A program made the translations under genes and the position numbers. Below, one piece after another: positions 1-10,912 of a stretch of DNA of 64,000 nucleotides. The stretch is from Amblyomma americanum (lineage: Eukaryota; Arthropoda; Arachnida; Ixodida; Ixodidae). The stretch spans positions 139,722,343-139,786,342 of the forward strand of contig NC_135505.1 of assembly GCF_052857255.1 (NCBI RefSeq), given 5' to 3'. Position 1 is the first letter of the stretch; every line of letters begins with the position of its first letter. Under the pieces are notes generated by a model. The model was not told the DNA's origin and searched no databases. It worked only from the letters and a program-made list of their open reading frames with translations.

Positions 1-136
1 AACATGCACCGACATCGTACAGTACACGGGCCTCTAGAATTTCGCCTCCATCGAAATTCGACCTCGGTGGCCGGGATCGAACCCGCGTCTTTCGGGCCAG
101 CAGCCGAGCGCCATAACCACTCAGCCACCGTGGCGG
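1..136 (-). mobile_element. tRNA-derived SINE (family B), cut by window edge
   Basis: On the minus strand a tRNA-like head (GTGGCTGAGTGGTTATGGCG as A-box region, GGTTCGATCCC as B box) is followed by the body seen again at 9776, 35613, 50094 and 52503. The 3' part of the element lies outside the window. Pol III-transcribed, non-coding retroelement; the family name is mine. Confidence 0.8.
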
Positions 137-1968
137 AAAATTTGCAAGTAAATCCAGAACACACTGAAGGCAGATGGAAGCAATATTTAATGTAAATTCT
201 AAATTAATTAGTTTTGATAAGCCTATAAAACTAATGTTACGCAGGCAACCGTACCAATCTATCGAGACTCACATAATAGTTTCTAAGCATCGTCCATGAC
301 GTTCACACAGGAGGAGGCAAGAACATGCGTAGACAACCAAGACCAAACAAGTCCTCCTTTAAGGAGCAAACCACAAACGGTAGCCTCAGATGGCTCACTA
401 ATGACATGTTAAGATTTTACGCCCAGTGCGCTGCTTTTCGGGAGCCAGAACATTCGTTTCCGGGTGCTCTAGTTACGACCGAAAAGAAAAACACACAGAG
501 AAAAGATGCAAAATGTTTATTTCAAAGCAAAATGTTTATTCAAAAAAAATTTCGCGCTGCTTTTCGCGAAAACATCTGAAACAAATCCGATCCAAAAGTT
601 GTGGCTGCTTTGAGAAAAAAGGCAAGTGACACTAGCTCCAGTCCCACAAAGCAATGGCAAGGCACACGGTGACATGAAAAAATATCCAACTCCTTCTCAA
701 GTACATCAGCATACCTGATCAAATCCAATATTCCATAAAACCAATGCGACAGCACTTGTGATAATCAGCACGTTATTGTGGCAATGTTTTACTTTGCACA
801 CGATATGCACGAGATGACCACGTGCTATAGGAAACAAAAGTCTCTACGATGTACTAGCGCCGGCTGGATTGCATCGCCGCGTCCTCTGGCGGCCTGGTTG
901 TTAACGACAGAGGGCGGGCAGCGCGCCTTCGTTTCTTATTCCCTGCAGGTGCCTTTCCGGAAGCGTTGGCGTGACGTTCTTCCGCTGCACCCGCTAGGAA
1001 GACGAGGACTGGACAACGGCACCTTTCTACACTATCCTTTTTTTTTTGCTTTTTCGCTCTTTGAGCTAAGGCCAAAGCATGTGCCAGCGCTCGGCTTGAG
1101 ACAACGGACACGGGGCATGACGTCGCTTCACCCAATAACGAATTCCAGTGGAAAACATGCACGCAACTAATGGAGCCCCAACAGAATCGTTACAATGTCT
1201 CCGACCAGATGGCGCTAGTACTTCGTGAAGACTTATTGTCCACAGTAGTAAGAGAAGATTTTATGGCGCTTTATTTAAATTCATAATCCTAGGACCGCTA
1301 GAGTGCTTCTTCCTCTTAACAGGAATTTGGTGGCATCGTAGCTAAAAAAACACCAACACCGCTCTTAAACGAGGGCACTCTATCGGTAAGGAGAAAAGCG
1401 GGACTCCAGCCCGCATGCGTAGAACTATGCCACCACTCAGGTTATTATTCTGCGCATGCACGCGGGCACAACGCAATTCGCCTAACCCCTGTTCAAAATC
1501 TCCCGATTTTTGCAATATCCACCGTGGTACAAATCTACATTACTCCGTTGACAGAATCACCGCAATTGCAGATGCTTACTGAGAGACTGCGTTTTGCACA
1601 ACAAAAAGAATTGAATTCTTGCAGAGCATAGTTTTATTTCGACAAAATTCCTAAGGAATAGAATCGTAGTTTCGGCATCACAATGAGAGAGAGAGAGAAA
1701 TAAAAGGCAGGGTGGTGGTCCAGGCGGGCGTACAAGAGATGAAAGGATGCGAAAGGGGAAAAGGAGAGCTGTAACGAGGTACGACTGCCTCGATAAAAAA
1801 CAAACACAAATTAAAACAGCGCCATCTGACGCCGCAGATAAAAACGAAACAATGCACTGCGACTCGCAAGCGCTGAAATCAGAAACGTTTGGTACAAAGT
1901 GCGTTTACATAACTTAGTGCGGCATCGTCCACAACGTCCACACAGCGAATGAAGCAGAAAGTTCTTGC
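137..1968. other. Intergenic DNA, no supported gene
   Basis: Only short overlapping open frames are present, none with a recognisable domain or splice context. There is a GA-rich microsatellite near 1684-1700. Nothing else can be supported. Confidence 0.6.
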
Positions 1969-2140
1969 GGGCTAGTTGGTTCACTGCAGAAAAAAAGTTG
2001 GTACTGCGCGAATTAGACACGACAGAACAGGAACAAACACGAACCAAACACTGCACCTGTGTTGTCGTGTTTGTTCCTGTTCTCCTGTCGTGCCTAATTC
2101 GCGCAGTATTAAACTTTTTTCTGCGGCGAATGAAGCCAAC
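1969..2140 (+). mobile_element. Hairpin (foldback) repeat with GGGCTAGTTGG leader
   Basis: The left arm (about 1974-2041) and right arm (about 2066-2140) are inverted copies: TACTGCGCGAATTAG and AACAGGAACAAACAC on the left recur reverse-complemented on the right, around a 25-nt spacer. The left side opens with GGGCTAGTTGGTT, a leader also found at the left edge of similar hairpins at 32184, 39731 and 56524. It is probably a very short inverted pair of retroelement ends; that origin is inference. Confidence 0.6.
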
Positions 2141-2622
2141 CCTCTGAATTTCACACTCCTCTGGAAAAGCAAGAAGCGCTTTGAGCGAACGCAAACTCTC
2201 GTCCCTCTTTGTTTAAAAGTACAAAATACAACAAATACTAGGAACATAAGAAGGCTGCACGAATTCCGGGCGATTAAAGGGTAACGTTTTATTTCGCTTT
2301 CCCAACTTTCGGTCCTCCGTCATTAGTGAGCATAGCGTAGACGTATTAGAACAGAAGCGTACTGGATTACCGCACGCCATCTGCGCATGCGAAGGGAGCC
2401 CTTCTGGGCCCGCCCCTGCCTCTGCGCGTGCGCATAGGAGGCGCCCGGTAATTCAGCGCACGTCTTAGGCTGGTACGTCACCGCCGCGCTAAAACTCTCA
2501 ACCGTTGTCGCCCACTCCGACCAATGTCATCGGAAAGCCGCTACCAAACCCTTGAGACCGAAAAGAAAGGAAAGCGAACCGCTACACAGATCACGGCGCC
2601 ATCTCGTGCAACGAAAACAAAC
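2141..2622. other. Downstream flank of the large minus-strand ORF
   Basis: GC-rich sequence with short open frames on both strands that overlap each other. It may be the 3' untranslated region of the minus-strand gene ending at 2623. No AATAAA signal was seen close to that stop. Confidence 0.4.
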
Positions 2623-5600
2623 TCACGGAGAGCCCAAATCGTCAGGGGGCGGCTTTGCGCCACGCTGCGTGCGGCGGCGCGGGACCAAAAGCTCTCTGAT
2701 GCGAACCGGCCCCACAGCCGAGTGCCGGGAACGCTGGGAGCCAGCTCCTCGAGGAGTGCTTGCCAGGTTGGCCTCGCGGCGGCGCAGCGGACGCCACTGC
2801 GTGGACGGCGTCGGCTGGAGCCCAGGGGATGTCGGAAGAGGTGGCCATTCACCCGTGCCCCAATGGCCGGGTGGTGACGACGGCGGCAGCGGTGGTCTAG
2901 CCGGCGGCGCGGACTCCGGCAGTGGCGGTCTCACTCCCGTCCACTCCGGTGGCGGTGAAGCCGGAGGTGGTGGCTGACTGGGTGGCGGAGACCGGGGCAG
3001 AGGCGGAGCCGTAGGCAGGGTCGGCGGTGCCGGCTGCTCACTGGGTGGCGGAGACCGCGGTGAAGCCGTAGGTAGGGTCGGCGGTGCTGCCGGCCCGGAA
3101 GGTCCCCAGAACCAGGTTTGCAAGGCGTGTTGTCCCACCTGTGGCGACCCAGATGCACCGTGGCCAGGACGCCATGCTTGCTGCGAAGGCGGCTGACACG
3201 GAATCTGCGCTCGAGGGGGCACCATCACTGAATACTGAGGCGGGCAGTAGTAACACGAATAGAATAGCGGCGTGGGCACTGGTGACGCAAGTGTGAGGCC
3301 TGGAGGCTGCACTGGTGGTTGCACAAGGGTTGGAGGAGGCACCGACGACGGCTGAGGAGGCTGCTGTGACTCTGGCTGCGCAGGCGGTGGCGGACGTGGT
3401 GGCAGCGGCGGTGGAGCCAAGGGAGGCGCGTCCCGAAGCTGAGGCGGCGGCGCCACCGAGTACGGGCGCTCGTCTTGCGGCGTCTGGGAAGAGGGCGTCT
3501 GGCCAGACTTGTTCGGCAGCTGTTGTGGCTGATGATGCGAGCCCTCTATCGGCGGCTGTGAGGAGGGCGTGCACTTCTGCTGGCGCCGGCTCAGCTGCAG
3601 CGGACATTGCGGCGCATGCCCCTGGCTGAATAATCGGCATCGCGGAGCATGGCCCTCGGAATGTGGATGAGCAGACTGTGGTGCTTGCGGACGTTCTGGA
3701 GGCACCGTTGATGATCTAGCTCGTGGCTGTACGGCCGACCGCCCACATTTGCAGTTCCCTCGACGCGGACGCTGCCCAGATGGCGCTGAGGATGCCTGCC
3801 ACTGCATCGGTCGCAAAGCGCGAGGGTCCATCCATGGCGGAGGCTGTGGCTCCGATGCTGAAGGCTCCCCTTGCTCCTGGTCTCCTGACCACACAAATTC
3901 TGACTGCCAGGGACTCAACGCATACACTGCAGGTGCAGTCTCTCCTTGCTGCTGCGTCGGCAAAAATGAGGCACAGTCTTCTTCTGTCAGCGGTTCATCC
4001 TCATATGCCAAAGCCGAGGGATCAAGTAGCTGTGCATGATACCCAAATGCAGATTCCCATTCGCTGGGCGACGGCTGTAAGGGGGCTGCTGCTCCTTGAA
4101 GCTGCGTGTGCGGTAATGAAAAATAGCTGCTTTCTTGCTCCAATGGTGCTTCAAGTTCTCCCTCCTCTTGCTCGTCTGAGTACATATATTCAGACTGCCA
4201 GGGGTCGGTCAGTGGCACCGCTAGCGCTGAATATGGCTGAAGCTGTGTCGGTGGCAACGAAAAATGGCTCGACCATTGTGGTGGCTGTGGCGTGAAAACT
4301 TGTCCTTCCTGCCCTTGCTCTCGTTCGCACAAAAATCCAGGTTCCCACGGGTAGGACGGCGGTCGACGTGGTTCAGACTCCGACTGAGCCTGCGTCTGCA
4401 GCGACGGTGGAGATTTCTGACGCTCTGCAGTCTTGGCAGACGAAGGCGGAACAGGTTGCGGCTGTGGTGTCTGTTGAGGCGGCAACGGATTCACCAGCGG
4501 CTGGCCTTCTTGCATAAGAGGTGCATTCTGCTGCACCGGTGGCAGCTGTGCCGAGGGAGGCGGTGACCCAACCTGGGGCTCTGTCACCGCGGTCGAGGAA
4601 GGGAGCACCGGTGGTCTCGGCAGCACTCCTGTTTGGGACTGCACTGACGGCGCCACTGGTGTAGGAAGGAGCGCCACACGAGCCATCTGCGGCCACTGTG
4701 GTAGTGGAACCAAGTATGCAGTTGTCGGGTACTGGGTCCCCGGCTGCTGACAGTGCAAACCTACACTCGACGGCTGTTGCGGCGAATACAGCTCTGTTGG
4801 AAAGAAGACGGGCGATGCTTCGGAAGCTGTAGAGGACGACCCACGCGTCTGCTGCGGCCACAGTTCAGGAAAACGCGCAGCGGCAGCCCCTGGCAACACA
4901 CGCGTACTTAGTCGCGCCTCTGGCGAGAGGCCGCCTCGCATTCTCGACGCGTCCCCAACAGAAGAAGCTGGAGATGAGACAACGCGGAGCGGATGGATTT
5001 GGGCTGTCGGCCGAGTCTCTGCTGCGGAGGCTTCCATCATCTCCTGCTTAAGACCACCGACCACAGTCTCACTGCTCTCCTCAACCGTACACTGCTCAAC
5101 TCCTTCTCCTGCGCCACCAAACTCTCGTCTCCTCAGATCAGATTCACACCGCCTGCCTCCAGTGTCCACGTCAAAGGCAACGGGCTCCAACTCGAACCAC
5201 GTTTCCCTCCATCTTCGAGGCTGAAGACGCGGATCACGGAGCCTTTCCATGGTAACTGCCTCAAGAGGGATCACGAGCTCCGGCAACGAATGGGCTCGCG
5301 CCAAATTTCGCCCAGAGCCTGCAATGGAGTGGAGTTGCCAGCTGCACTCCGGTCGGCTACTAGCAGTCCCGTCCTCGCCGCTTTTACCGCCATTAGGCGC
5401 ACTGTATTTGTCGCAACCAGTGTAGAAGCACGCATCCACTACACCACTGCTGGAAGCTGGATTTTCCTCGCCCACGACACTTTCGGCTGGGCACGGCTCC
5501 CCGCTGGCGCCGTTGGCCGTAGAAAGTTTTTTCTTGCGGCTCTCTTTGAAAAAGCGCAATATGAATGACATTAACTTTGCGCCCCCTGGGGCAGCCTGCC

Positions 5601-6180
5601 TTTGCGGCCGCTTGCGGGACACCGCTTCCGGCGGGGAGATTTGGAGCGAGCCGCCGCTCGTGTCAGAGGACTCGGCCTGACCGTCGACGACGCAGTGCTG
5701 GTCCAAGTCTTCTGGATTGGAATCTTCAGCAGAAACTGGAGATCGCCAGGCAGGCGGGGTCTCCGCCGGCTCGGCCGAGAATGTAGGCGACAGAAACGGC
5801 ATCTCAGCAGGCCCTAAGCGTGACCAATGCTCACAGAGTTCCGTCGTACGCTTGCTGTCAGCCCCTCTGGCGGCCGCTACGGCACCGTCTGAAACAGCCC
5901 GCGCGAGGGGCCGCTCTGGTTGCCTCTCATGCGTTCCACGGTTAAGACCGTCATGGGTGTGAAAGCGGTCAAGAGGCCCGAAGGACACCGGCTTCAGATC
6001 GGGTGCCCGGCTGAGCAAGTGCCTTTCCAGGAAGTTTCGATGATGCCTCGGATCCTGCATGTCGGCTCTCTGCGCCACCAACGGTATCGCCAAATCGGGA
6101 GCCGCGGCCGTTTCCTCGTTGGAAGGCGGACTACGACCGACGCCAGGGTCGTTGTCGTCGTCGCACGTAGGCTTAGCCAT
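2623..6180 (-). CDS. Large Pro/Gln/Ser-rich protein of unknown function
   Basis: A single uninterrupted frame of 1185 codons, much longer than any other frame in the window, so coding is very likely even though I recognise no family. The start ATGG has a G at -3. There is no signal peptide or membrane segment. The N-terminal third is acidic and Ser-rich, with a short basic stretch (KESRKKK, roughly residues 210-220) that could be a nuclear signal. Around residues 620-830 an approximately 50-residue module recurs about four times in degenerate form, carrying PWQSE, an acidic DEQEEGE-like patch and FSLPxTQLQ. The region around 860-1120 is dominated by proline (PPPLPPRPPPP type tracts), and the tail is Arg-rich. 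This indicates a mostly disordered scaffold-like protein. The GC-rich complementary strand opens several shorter frames, which I treat as shadows. Introns upstream or downstream cannot be excluded. Confidence 0.6.
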   Translation of the reverse strand: MAKPTCDDDNDPGVGRSPPSNEETAAAPDLAIPLVAQRADMQDPRHHRNFLERHLLSRAPDLKPVSFGPLDRFHTHDGLNRGTHERQPERPLARAVSDGAVAAARGADSKRTTELCEHWSRLGPAEMPFLSPTFSAEPAETPPAWRSPVSAEDSNPEDLDQHCVVDGQAESSDTSGGSLQISPPEAVSRKRPQRQAAPGGAKLMSFILRFFKESRKKKLSTANGASGEPCPAESVVGEENPASSSGVVDACFYTGCDKYSAPNGGKSGEDGTASSRPECSWQLHSIAGSGRNLARAHSLPELVIPLEAVTMERLRDPRLQPRRWRETWFELEPVAFDVDTGGRRCESDLRRREFGGAGEGVEQCTVEESSETVVGGLKQEMMEASAAETRPTAQIHPLRVVSSPASSVGDASRMRGGLSPEARLSTRVLPGAAAARFPELWPQQTRGSSSTASEASPVFFPTELYSPQQPSSVGLHCQQPGTQYPTTAYLVPLPQWPQMARVALLPTPVAPSVQSQTGVLPRPPVLPSSTAVTEPQVGSPPPSAQLPPVQQNAPLMQEGQPLVNPLPPQQTPQPQPVPPSSAKTAERQKSPPSLQTQAQSESEPRRPPSYPWEPGFLCEREQGQEGQVFTPQPPQWSSHFSLPPTQLQPYSALAVPLTDPWQSEYMYSDEQEEGELEAPLEQESSYFSLPHTQLQGAAAPLQPSPSEWESAFGYHAQLLDPSALAYEDEPLTEEDCASFLPTQQQGETAPAVYALSPWQSEFVWSGDQEQGEPSASEPQPPPWMDPRALRPMQWQASSAPSGQRPRRGNCKCGRSAVQPRARSSTVPPERPQAPQSAHPHSEGHAPRCRLFSQGHAPQCPLQLSRRQQKCTPSSQPPIEGSHHQPQQLPNKSGQTPSSQTPQDERPYSVAPPPQLRDAPPLAPPPLPPRPPPPAQPESQQPPQPSSVPPPTLVQPPVQPPGLTLASPVPTPLFYSCYYCPPQYSVMVPPRAQIPCQPPSQQAWRPGHGASGSPQVGQHALQTWFWGPSGPAAPPTLPTASPRSPPPSEQPAPPTLPTAPPLPRSPPPSQPPPPASPPPEWTGVRPPLPESAPPARPPLPPSSPPGHWGTGEWPPLPTSPGLQPTPSTQWRPLRRREANLASTPRGAGSQRSRHSAVGPVRIRELLVPRRRTQRGAKPPPDDLGSP

Positions 6181-6213
6181 ACCTCGGGCGAGAACGACGC
6201 TTCTGCCCGCAGT

Positions 6214-6453
6214 TCAACAGGCCGAAGCGTTAAAGTGAATATTCGTGCCGGACAAATGCCCGGCCAGGTTCCAGTTCTTCGCCGCAGACCTCGCGTATTT
6301 TCTACTCCGACTGAAACAATGCTTGACCACAGCCGTCGCTATGTCTTGTAGTTGACCCTGGACGCGAACAACGCGACCTCTGAGGACTTCGGGCCTGTCA
6401 CTTTCCGGTATCTCGTTGAATTCGAAGTGACGTGGCAGAAGGGTAGCTCCCAA
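6214..6453 (-). CDS. Short ORF, possible first exon of an OB-fold protein
   Basis: A 79-codon frame lying 34 bp upstream of the large minus-strand ORF. Its N-terminal half contains RGRVVRVQGQLQDIATAVV, which resembles the first beta strands of small OB-fold proteins such as the telomere CST subunit TEN1 (a family pattern of hydrophobic-R-V-x-G-x-L followed by a second strand). The second half (CFSRSRKYARSAAKNW) does not continue that fold, so if the call is right, splicing would be needed. A weak donor (TG|GTCAAG) follows the similar segment. No matching downstream exon was identified. This is a speculative call based on a short resemblance; it may equally be 5' leader sequence of the neighbouring gene. 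Confidence 0.25.
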   Translation of the reverse strand: MGATLLPRHFEFNEIPESDRPEVLRGRVVRVQGQLQDIATAVVKHCFSRSRKYARSAAKNWNLAGHLSGTNIHFNASAC

Positions 6454-7150
6454 AGAGTGAGCAGGCTAGCAAACTGTCCAATGTCCCTGAATTTCAGTGC
6501 CGTCCCTAGGTGGCGCGAGGTAACGGAAAACGCCCACTTGTTGCGTATTCTTCGGCCCCGCACACCGTAATAGTCACTGCACCGCCACTCGTTGGATTAC
6601 AGCAGAAAGCAGGGATGATTTCTACAAAAGCTTCTCCCGTCGACTTGCCAGTTTTCGTACCGCGCTTTTGCTTTTCCGGACCGGGATGGGGCGTTGGTGG
6701 GCCGCCGGGAAGGGACCCACTAATCCCGACGACGGCTTTGCCTCAGGCAGGCCGTACCGCTCGGACACGAACTGCCTCTTCTTGTGTCTGCATAAAACAA
6801 TACAAAAAAAACGAACACTGAAGCAAATGTCTTTAGAAGACTAGTACTTTCTTCGGACTCCATCAGACAGCGGTAAAAGAGCAGAAAAAAATACACGTAG
6901 CCGAATTAGCTTGACGGGTCTATAAAGCAACACGAATAATAGTGTTATCCTTTACGCATCTTTTTACAGTTCGGCAAAACCCCGGTGTTTGTAAACCAAC
7001 AAACCCGTGTACTATGAACCCAATATAAATAGGGCTTTTCGTTTTCTGGGTGTATTTTTTTTTCGGAACTCGAGGTAAAATCGGGCCACACGTTTTTTCG
7101 TTCAAATCCGGGTATAAATCGGATTATGCGAAAGCATTAAATGGCTATGA
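6454..7150. other. Intergenic DNA, no supported gene
   Basis: Small open frames without domain signatures. The region is GC-rich up to about 6800 and then AT-rich. Confidence 0.5.
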
Positions 7151-7678
7151 CCCGAATTTCGCATCAGAAAAATTTTCTCCGCACGATTAAGTCGTTCTGT
7201 GAAGATAAATGTGCAAAAGTTTGGTTGCGTTAGTGGGTGATGAGATCCCGCTGTGGGAAAGATTGGTCGATGTGGTGTAATTAGTTAATTAATTAAACGC
7301 GAAAATTACAATTCGACGTCACAATAGCCACGGTCGTCGACATAGCTTCGCCGCGCGATTGTGCCGTTCTATAAAGATATATGTGCAAAAGATTGATTTT
7401 GTTACATAGTGCGTGTCGAGATCTTGCCGTGGGAAAAATTTGGTTGATTAATTGTAATTAGTTAATTGATTAAACGCGAAAATTACACTTCGACGTCACA
7501 ATAGTCCGTGTTTGTGTCCCGCGTTTCGCGTCAGCAAAACTTCCGCACTCCGCACGATTCGCTCAGCGAAGATAAATGTTAAAAAGTTTGTGTTAGTGCG
7601 TGATGAGATCTTGCTGTGGGAAACACTTGGTTCATGAATTGCGATTAGTTAATTAACCATACTTCGACGACACAATAG
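7151..7678. repeat. Three-unit tandem repeat, period about 175 bp
   Basis: The block ending GACGTCACAATAG closes at 7327 and 7504, and a GACGACACAATAG variant closes at 7678, giving periods of 177 and 174 bp. Each unit has AGATAAATGTGCAAAAG-like, GATGAGATCTTGCTGTGGGAAA-like and AATTAGTTAATTAATTAAACG-like segments. Units are diverged. Non-coding. Confidence 0.75.
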
Positions 7679-8124
7679 CAACGGACGTCTGTATTAAGCA
7701 CGAGGCCGGTGATGATTTTCGCGCGGGGGCTCAGCTTAGCACACGGGACAGCTAAGTTCCCTAGAAGGCTTATTTCAGGGTAAAAATCAGGTTTAACCAA
7801 ATTTTTAAGACATCTGTTGTGGGTGCAAGATTCGGGAAAAGTGGGTTTTACCCGAAAATGAAGGGCCCTAAATATAAAGAATGGAACGAAGTGAGCGATT
7901 TAGTAATTTCAGCAAACACTGCGGCTCGTCTAGCGCGGTCCCCGAGCCCCCAAAAACGCTGCATTCACGAGGGGGCATATGGCATTTTGAACAAGAGGAA
8001 TCAAAAATAAAAATATAGTTATGTCCAAATAAATATATATTCTTTTATAGCCTGAAGCTGTTTTCGCAACGAAAACAGCTAGTATCCTTTCAATAAAGTA
8101 TTCCACAGCGGGAAAGAAGAAAAA
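7679..8124. other. Intergenic DNA, no supported gene
   Basis: AT-rich; one 63-codon frame at 7819-8010 has no features that support coding. Confidence 0.5.
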
Positions 8125-8360
8125 AAATTCGTTGGAGGCACTTTAGACATCTCTTAACTGCGGGAAGGCGAAGGCCGTTTGCGACTCGTTGCAGTGATTT
8201 GAATTTGCCGCGCTTGAATTCATTTCACGACAAAGGAGAGCAGCTTGCGCGAGCGTGGCGCCACGTGGCCTAGGTCACGTGCCTAGGCAGGCCACGTGAC
8301 CTAGGTGGCGATGTAACGGACAGACGGCCACCGCGCGTACGAGCCATTAAAGGCTTTCGC
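8125..8360 (+). repeat. Interspersed repeat, copy 1 of 2
   Basis: Shares about 220 bp in the same orientation with 62437-62658: both run from TTCGTTGGAGGCACTT through CTGCGGGAAGGCGAA and GTTTGCGACTCGTTGCA to GAGCCATTAAAGGCT. The 3' half has an E-box/palindromic core made of CACGTG and CCTAGG repeats. No coding frame; most likely a short non-autonomous transposon or SINE-like element. Confidence 0.7.
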
Positions 8361-9770
8361 GTTTAAAAAGAGTACCATGCAGAATAAGTGTGGACTAAAC
8401 AGAGGAAAAGAGAGTCAAAGAGGGGCGAGGAGGCGTCAATGCTTACGAATTCCTCAAGTGCGGGTGCCGCAGTGATCTCATATTTTTTTTTCGCAAGACA
8501 GCTGCAACGGATACATGAGCTTAGATAGCCGAAGGATTCCTGTATCCTGTACCGTCATGTTTGTCGAGCACTAAGTGACCACCGCGCCGGTAAAAAAAAT
8601 TTTGGCGCGTTTCAACCGTAACGAACGTTATAACCTTCAAATCGAGCTAGACTGTATTCATAAGGCGAAAAACTGGCGGACTGTGCTCCGATAAGACCCT
8701 GCGGCTTCAGCAGCCCCAGAGACCCAGTCGCGCAAAACAACAGGCCTTCCCTGAAACTCGTGTTAGGCGGAAATTTCACCTATTCAGAGTTCACGCGCCG
8801 TCATGCTGACTAAACGTTACCGCACTCTATAGAGAAAGGAAGCTGTCCTGTATCGGCAGTTATATACAGACACCCTTCCGTCGCCCCAAAACCAACTGCC
8901 CAGACACACCCCCCCCCCCCCCCCTCCGGTCCTTGACCACATGGAATGCGAATATGCGTGGCCTCTCAACCGCCCATTCCCAAGCTTCGCGGGAACACCG
9001 GCTCCACCTAACAAGTTAGAGCTTACCAAACCTATTTTCTTTAAATCACATATTCGGCATCGGCTTGGTAATATATCCCGGTCCTCTACGGCTCAGTAAC
9101 TTGAAATACACGACTAACTTTTAAACAACTAATCGTAGCTTTTCGCCAGTAGAGCGCGGAAATTAAACGGCAACAGAAAGAGGTGTTTGAGCTTGGCTTT
9201 AAAATGCTTTCACTACGAAGAGTACAGGCCACCGAGCGTCCATGCAGCGTACGAGACCTCAAAAGCGAGCGGGAAATTTGCAACACATTTTTTTTTTAAA
9301 TTTCCGCTTTCACACCTCGCGGCGACGCGCGGTGCCGGGCTTCCGCGCGAAAACCTGGCCTACGACATCACGACGTGTAAGTGACGTCACCAGCCGCGGA
9401 TTATAATTGGTTCACAGTGCCAAACTCTTTCAGACGTCAGGAGCTACCACGGCCGCGGCCACTTCGCGCGCGCCGCAGCCAGGGGAGGTAGGGGAGGGGT
9501 CGAATGGGTGGGACCGGCTTGGCGTGCGAGGGAAAGGCGCGAAGATGCGGAAGTTCAAATTTCGTCTGCATATAACTCAGCTTCCACAAAACGCATTAAA
9601 AAAATGCCTCCTGGAGGATAATTATGAAGCGGCGCCCTTAAACATCCCAGACATATCGTAACTCTATCGAGAGCCCCTTTCCGGGGCCCTTTAAGACTTT
9701 GGCTTATGCTGATGACGTTCTCCTCCCTTGTTCTGATAGAGTAGGTATATAAAAAAAAAGCAGGCTTGCG
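8361..9770. other. Intergenic DNA, no supported gene
   Basis: A run of 16 C lies at 8909-8924. A GC-rich stretch around 9300-9560 contains short open frames with no recognisable motif. Confidence 0.5.
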
Positions 9771-9775
9771 TGGGT

Positions 9776-10017
9776 TGATGGTTTACGGTTTAACGTCCCA
9801 AAGCGACTCAGGCTGTGAGGGACGCCGTAGTGGAGGGCTGCGGATAATTTCGACCACCTGGGGTTCTTGAACGTGCACTGACATCGAAACACACGGGCCT
9901 CTAGCAATTCGCCTCTAACGAAATTCGACCACCGCCGCAGCCGGGATCGAACCCGCGTCTTTCGGGTCAGCAGCCGAGCACCGTATAACCACTGAACTGA
10001 GCCACCGCGGCGGGGCG
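9776..10017 (-). mobile_element. tRNA-derived SINE, family B
   Basis: On the minus strand: head with GTGGCTCAGTTCAGTGG and GGTTCGATCCCGG, then the family body and a 3' end at TTTAACGTCCCAAAGCGACT. The head carries a small insertion relative to the other copies. GGGTTGA occurs on both flanks and may be a short target duplication. Confidence 0.85.
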
Positions 10018-10523
10018 GGGGTTGAGAGCACTTTCATCCAGCCTGACGTCACGCGAAGAAGCGTCCAACAGCGCGCGGCGATCCGCGGGAAAGTGAGCCG
10101 GTTCCAAAGCGAACCGGCTCGTGCATATACCCCCAGGTCGGAGAAATAAGGAGCTTTAAAAGCGAGGGCAAAAAATTCAGGGGTGATCAACTGGATTACA
10201 TTCAAAAAAAAAAGCAACGCACCTTAAAACAAAGACTAGGTGAGGAGCTAGGTACTAGGTGAGGGAGCTAGATGAGGGAAATAGGACGAAGGTTATTGAC
10301 AATGGAGGGTTTATTGGGTTTTGGTATAAATGAGACCAGGGACGATGTCCAATCCACTTGGCAGGGCGCCTGAACTTCGGGCGTTGTCGGACTACCGTGT
10401 CAGTGCACTGGACATCTTGGAAAATGGTCTCCTACGCACAGGTTGCATTGCTGTTGGGTGGCAAATTGAGATGTACGGTCGCGGCAACAATTGTGCGGGA
10501 CGTAGGAAAAGCGTGGCGAAACT

Positions 10524-10856
10524 GCTTTCCACGCGCCGCGGTGGCTCAGTGGTTAGGGCGGTCGACTACTGATCCGGAGTTCCCGGGTTCGAACCCGACC
10601 GCGGCGGCTGCGTTTTTATGGAGGAAAAACGCTAAGGCGCCCGTGTGCTGTGCGATGTCAGTGCACGTTAAAGATCCCCAGGTGGTCGAAATTATTCCGG
10701 AGCCCTCCACTATGGCACCTCTTCCTTTATTCTTTCACTCCCTCCTTTATCCCTTTCCTTGCGGCGCGGTTCAGGTGTCCAACGATATATGAGACAGATA
10801 CTGCGCCATTTCCTTTCCACCAAAAACCAATTATTATTATTAAACAGCTTTCCACG
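10524..10856 (+). mobile_element. tRNA-derived SINE, family A, with 10-bp target duplication
   Basis: Full element 10534-10846. The head holds an A box (GTGGCTCAGTGGTTAGGGCG) and a B box (GGGTTCGAACCC); the body runs through GTGCACGTTAAAGATCCCCA; the 3' end is a TTATTATTATTA tail. GCTTTCCACG flanks it directly at 10524-10533 and 10847-10856, the signature of target-primed reverse transcription. Consistent with Ruka-like tick SINEs mobilised by a LINE. Confidence 0.92.
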
Positions 10857-10912
10857 TTACCTGACGACTGCGCACGCCCGCTTTTTCGTCCCTCGCAGAC
10901 ACCCGTGTATCC

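Noticed and set aside
2524..2977. Plus-strand ORFs antisense to the large Pro-rich frame
   Set aside because: They are shorter, overlap one another and arise from GC-rich codon bias of the minus-strand frame.
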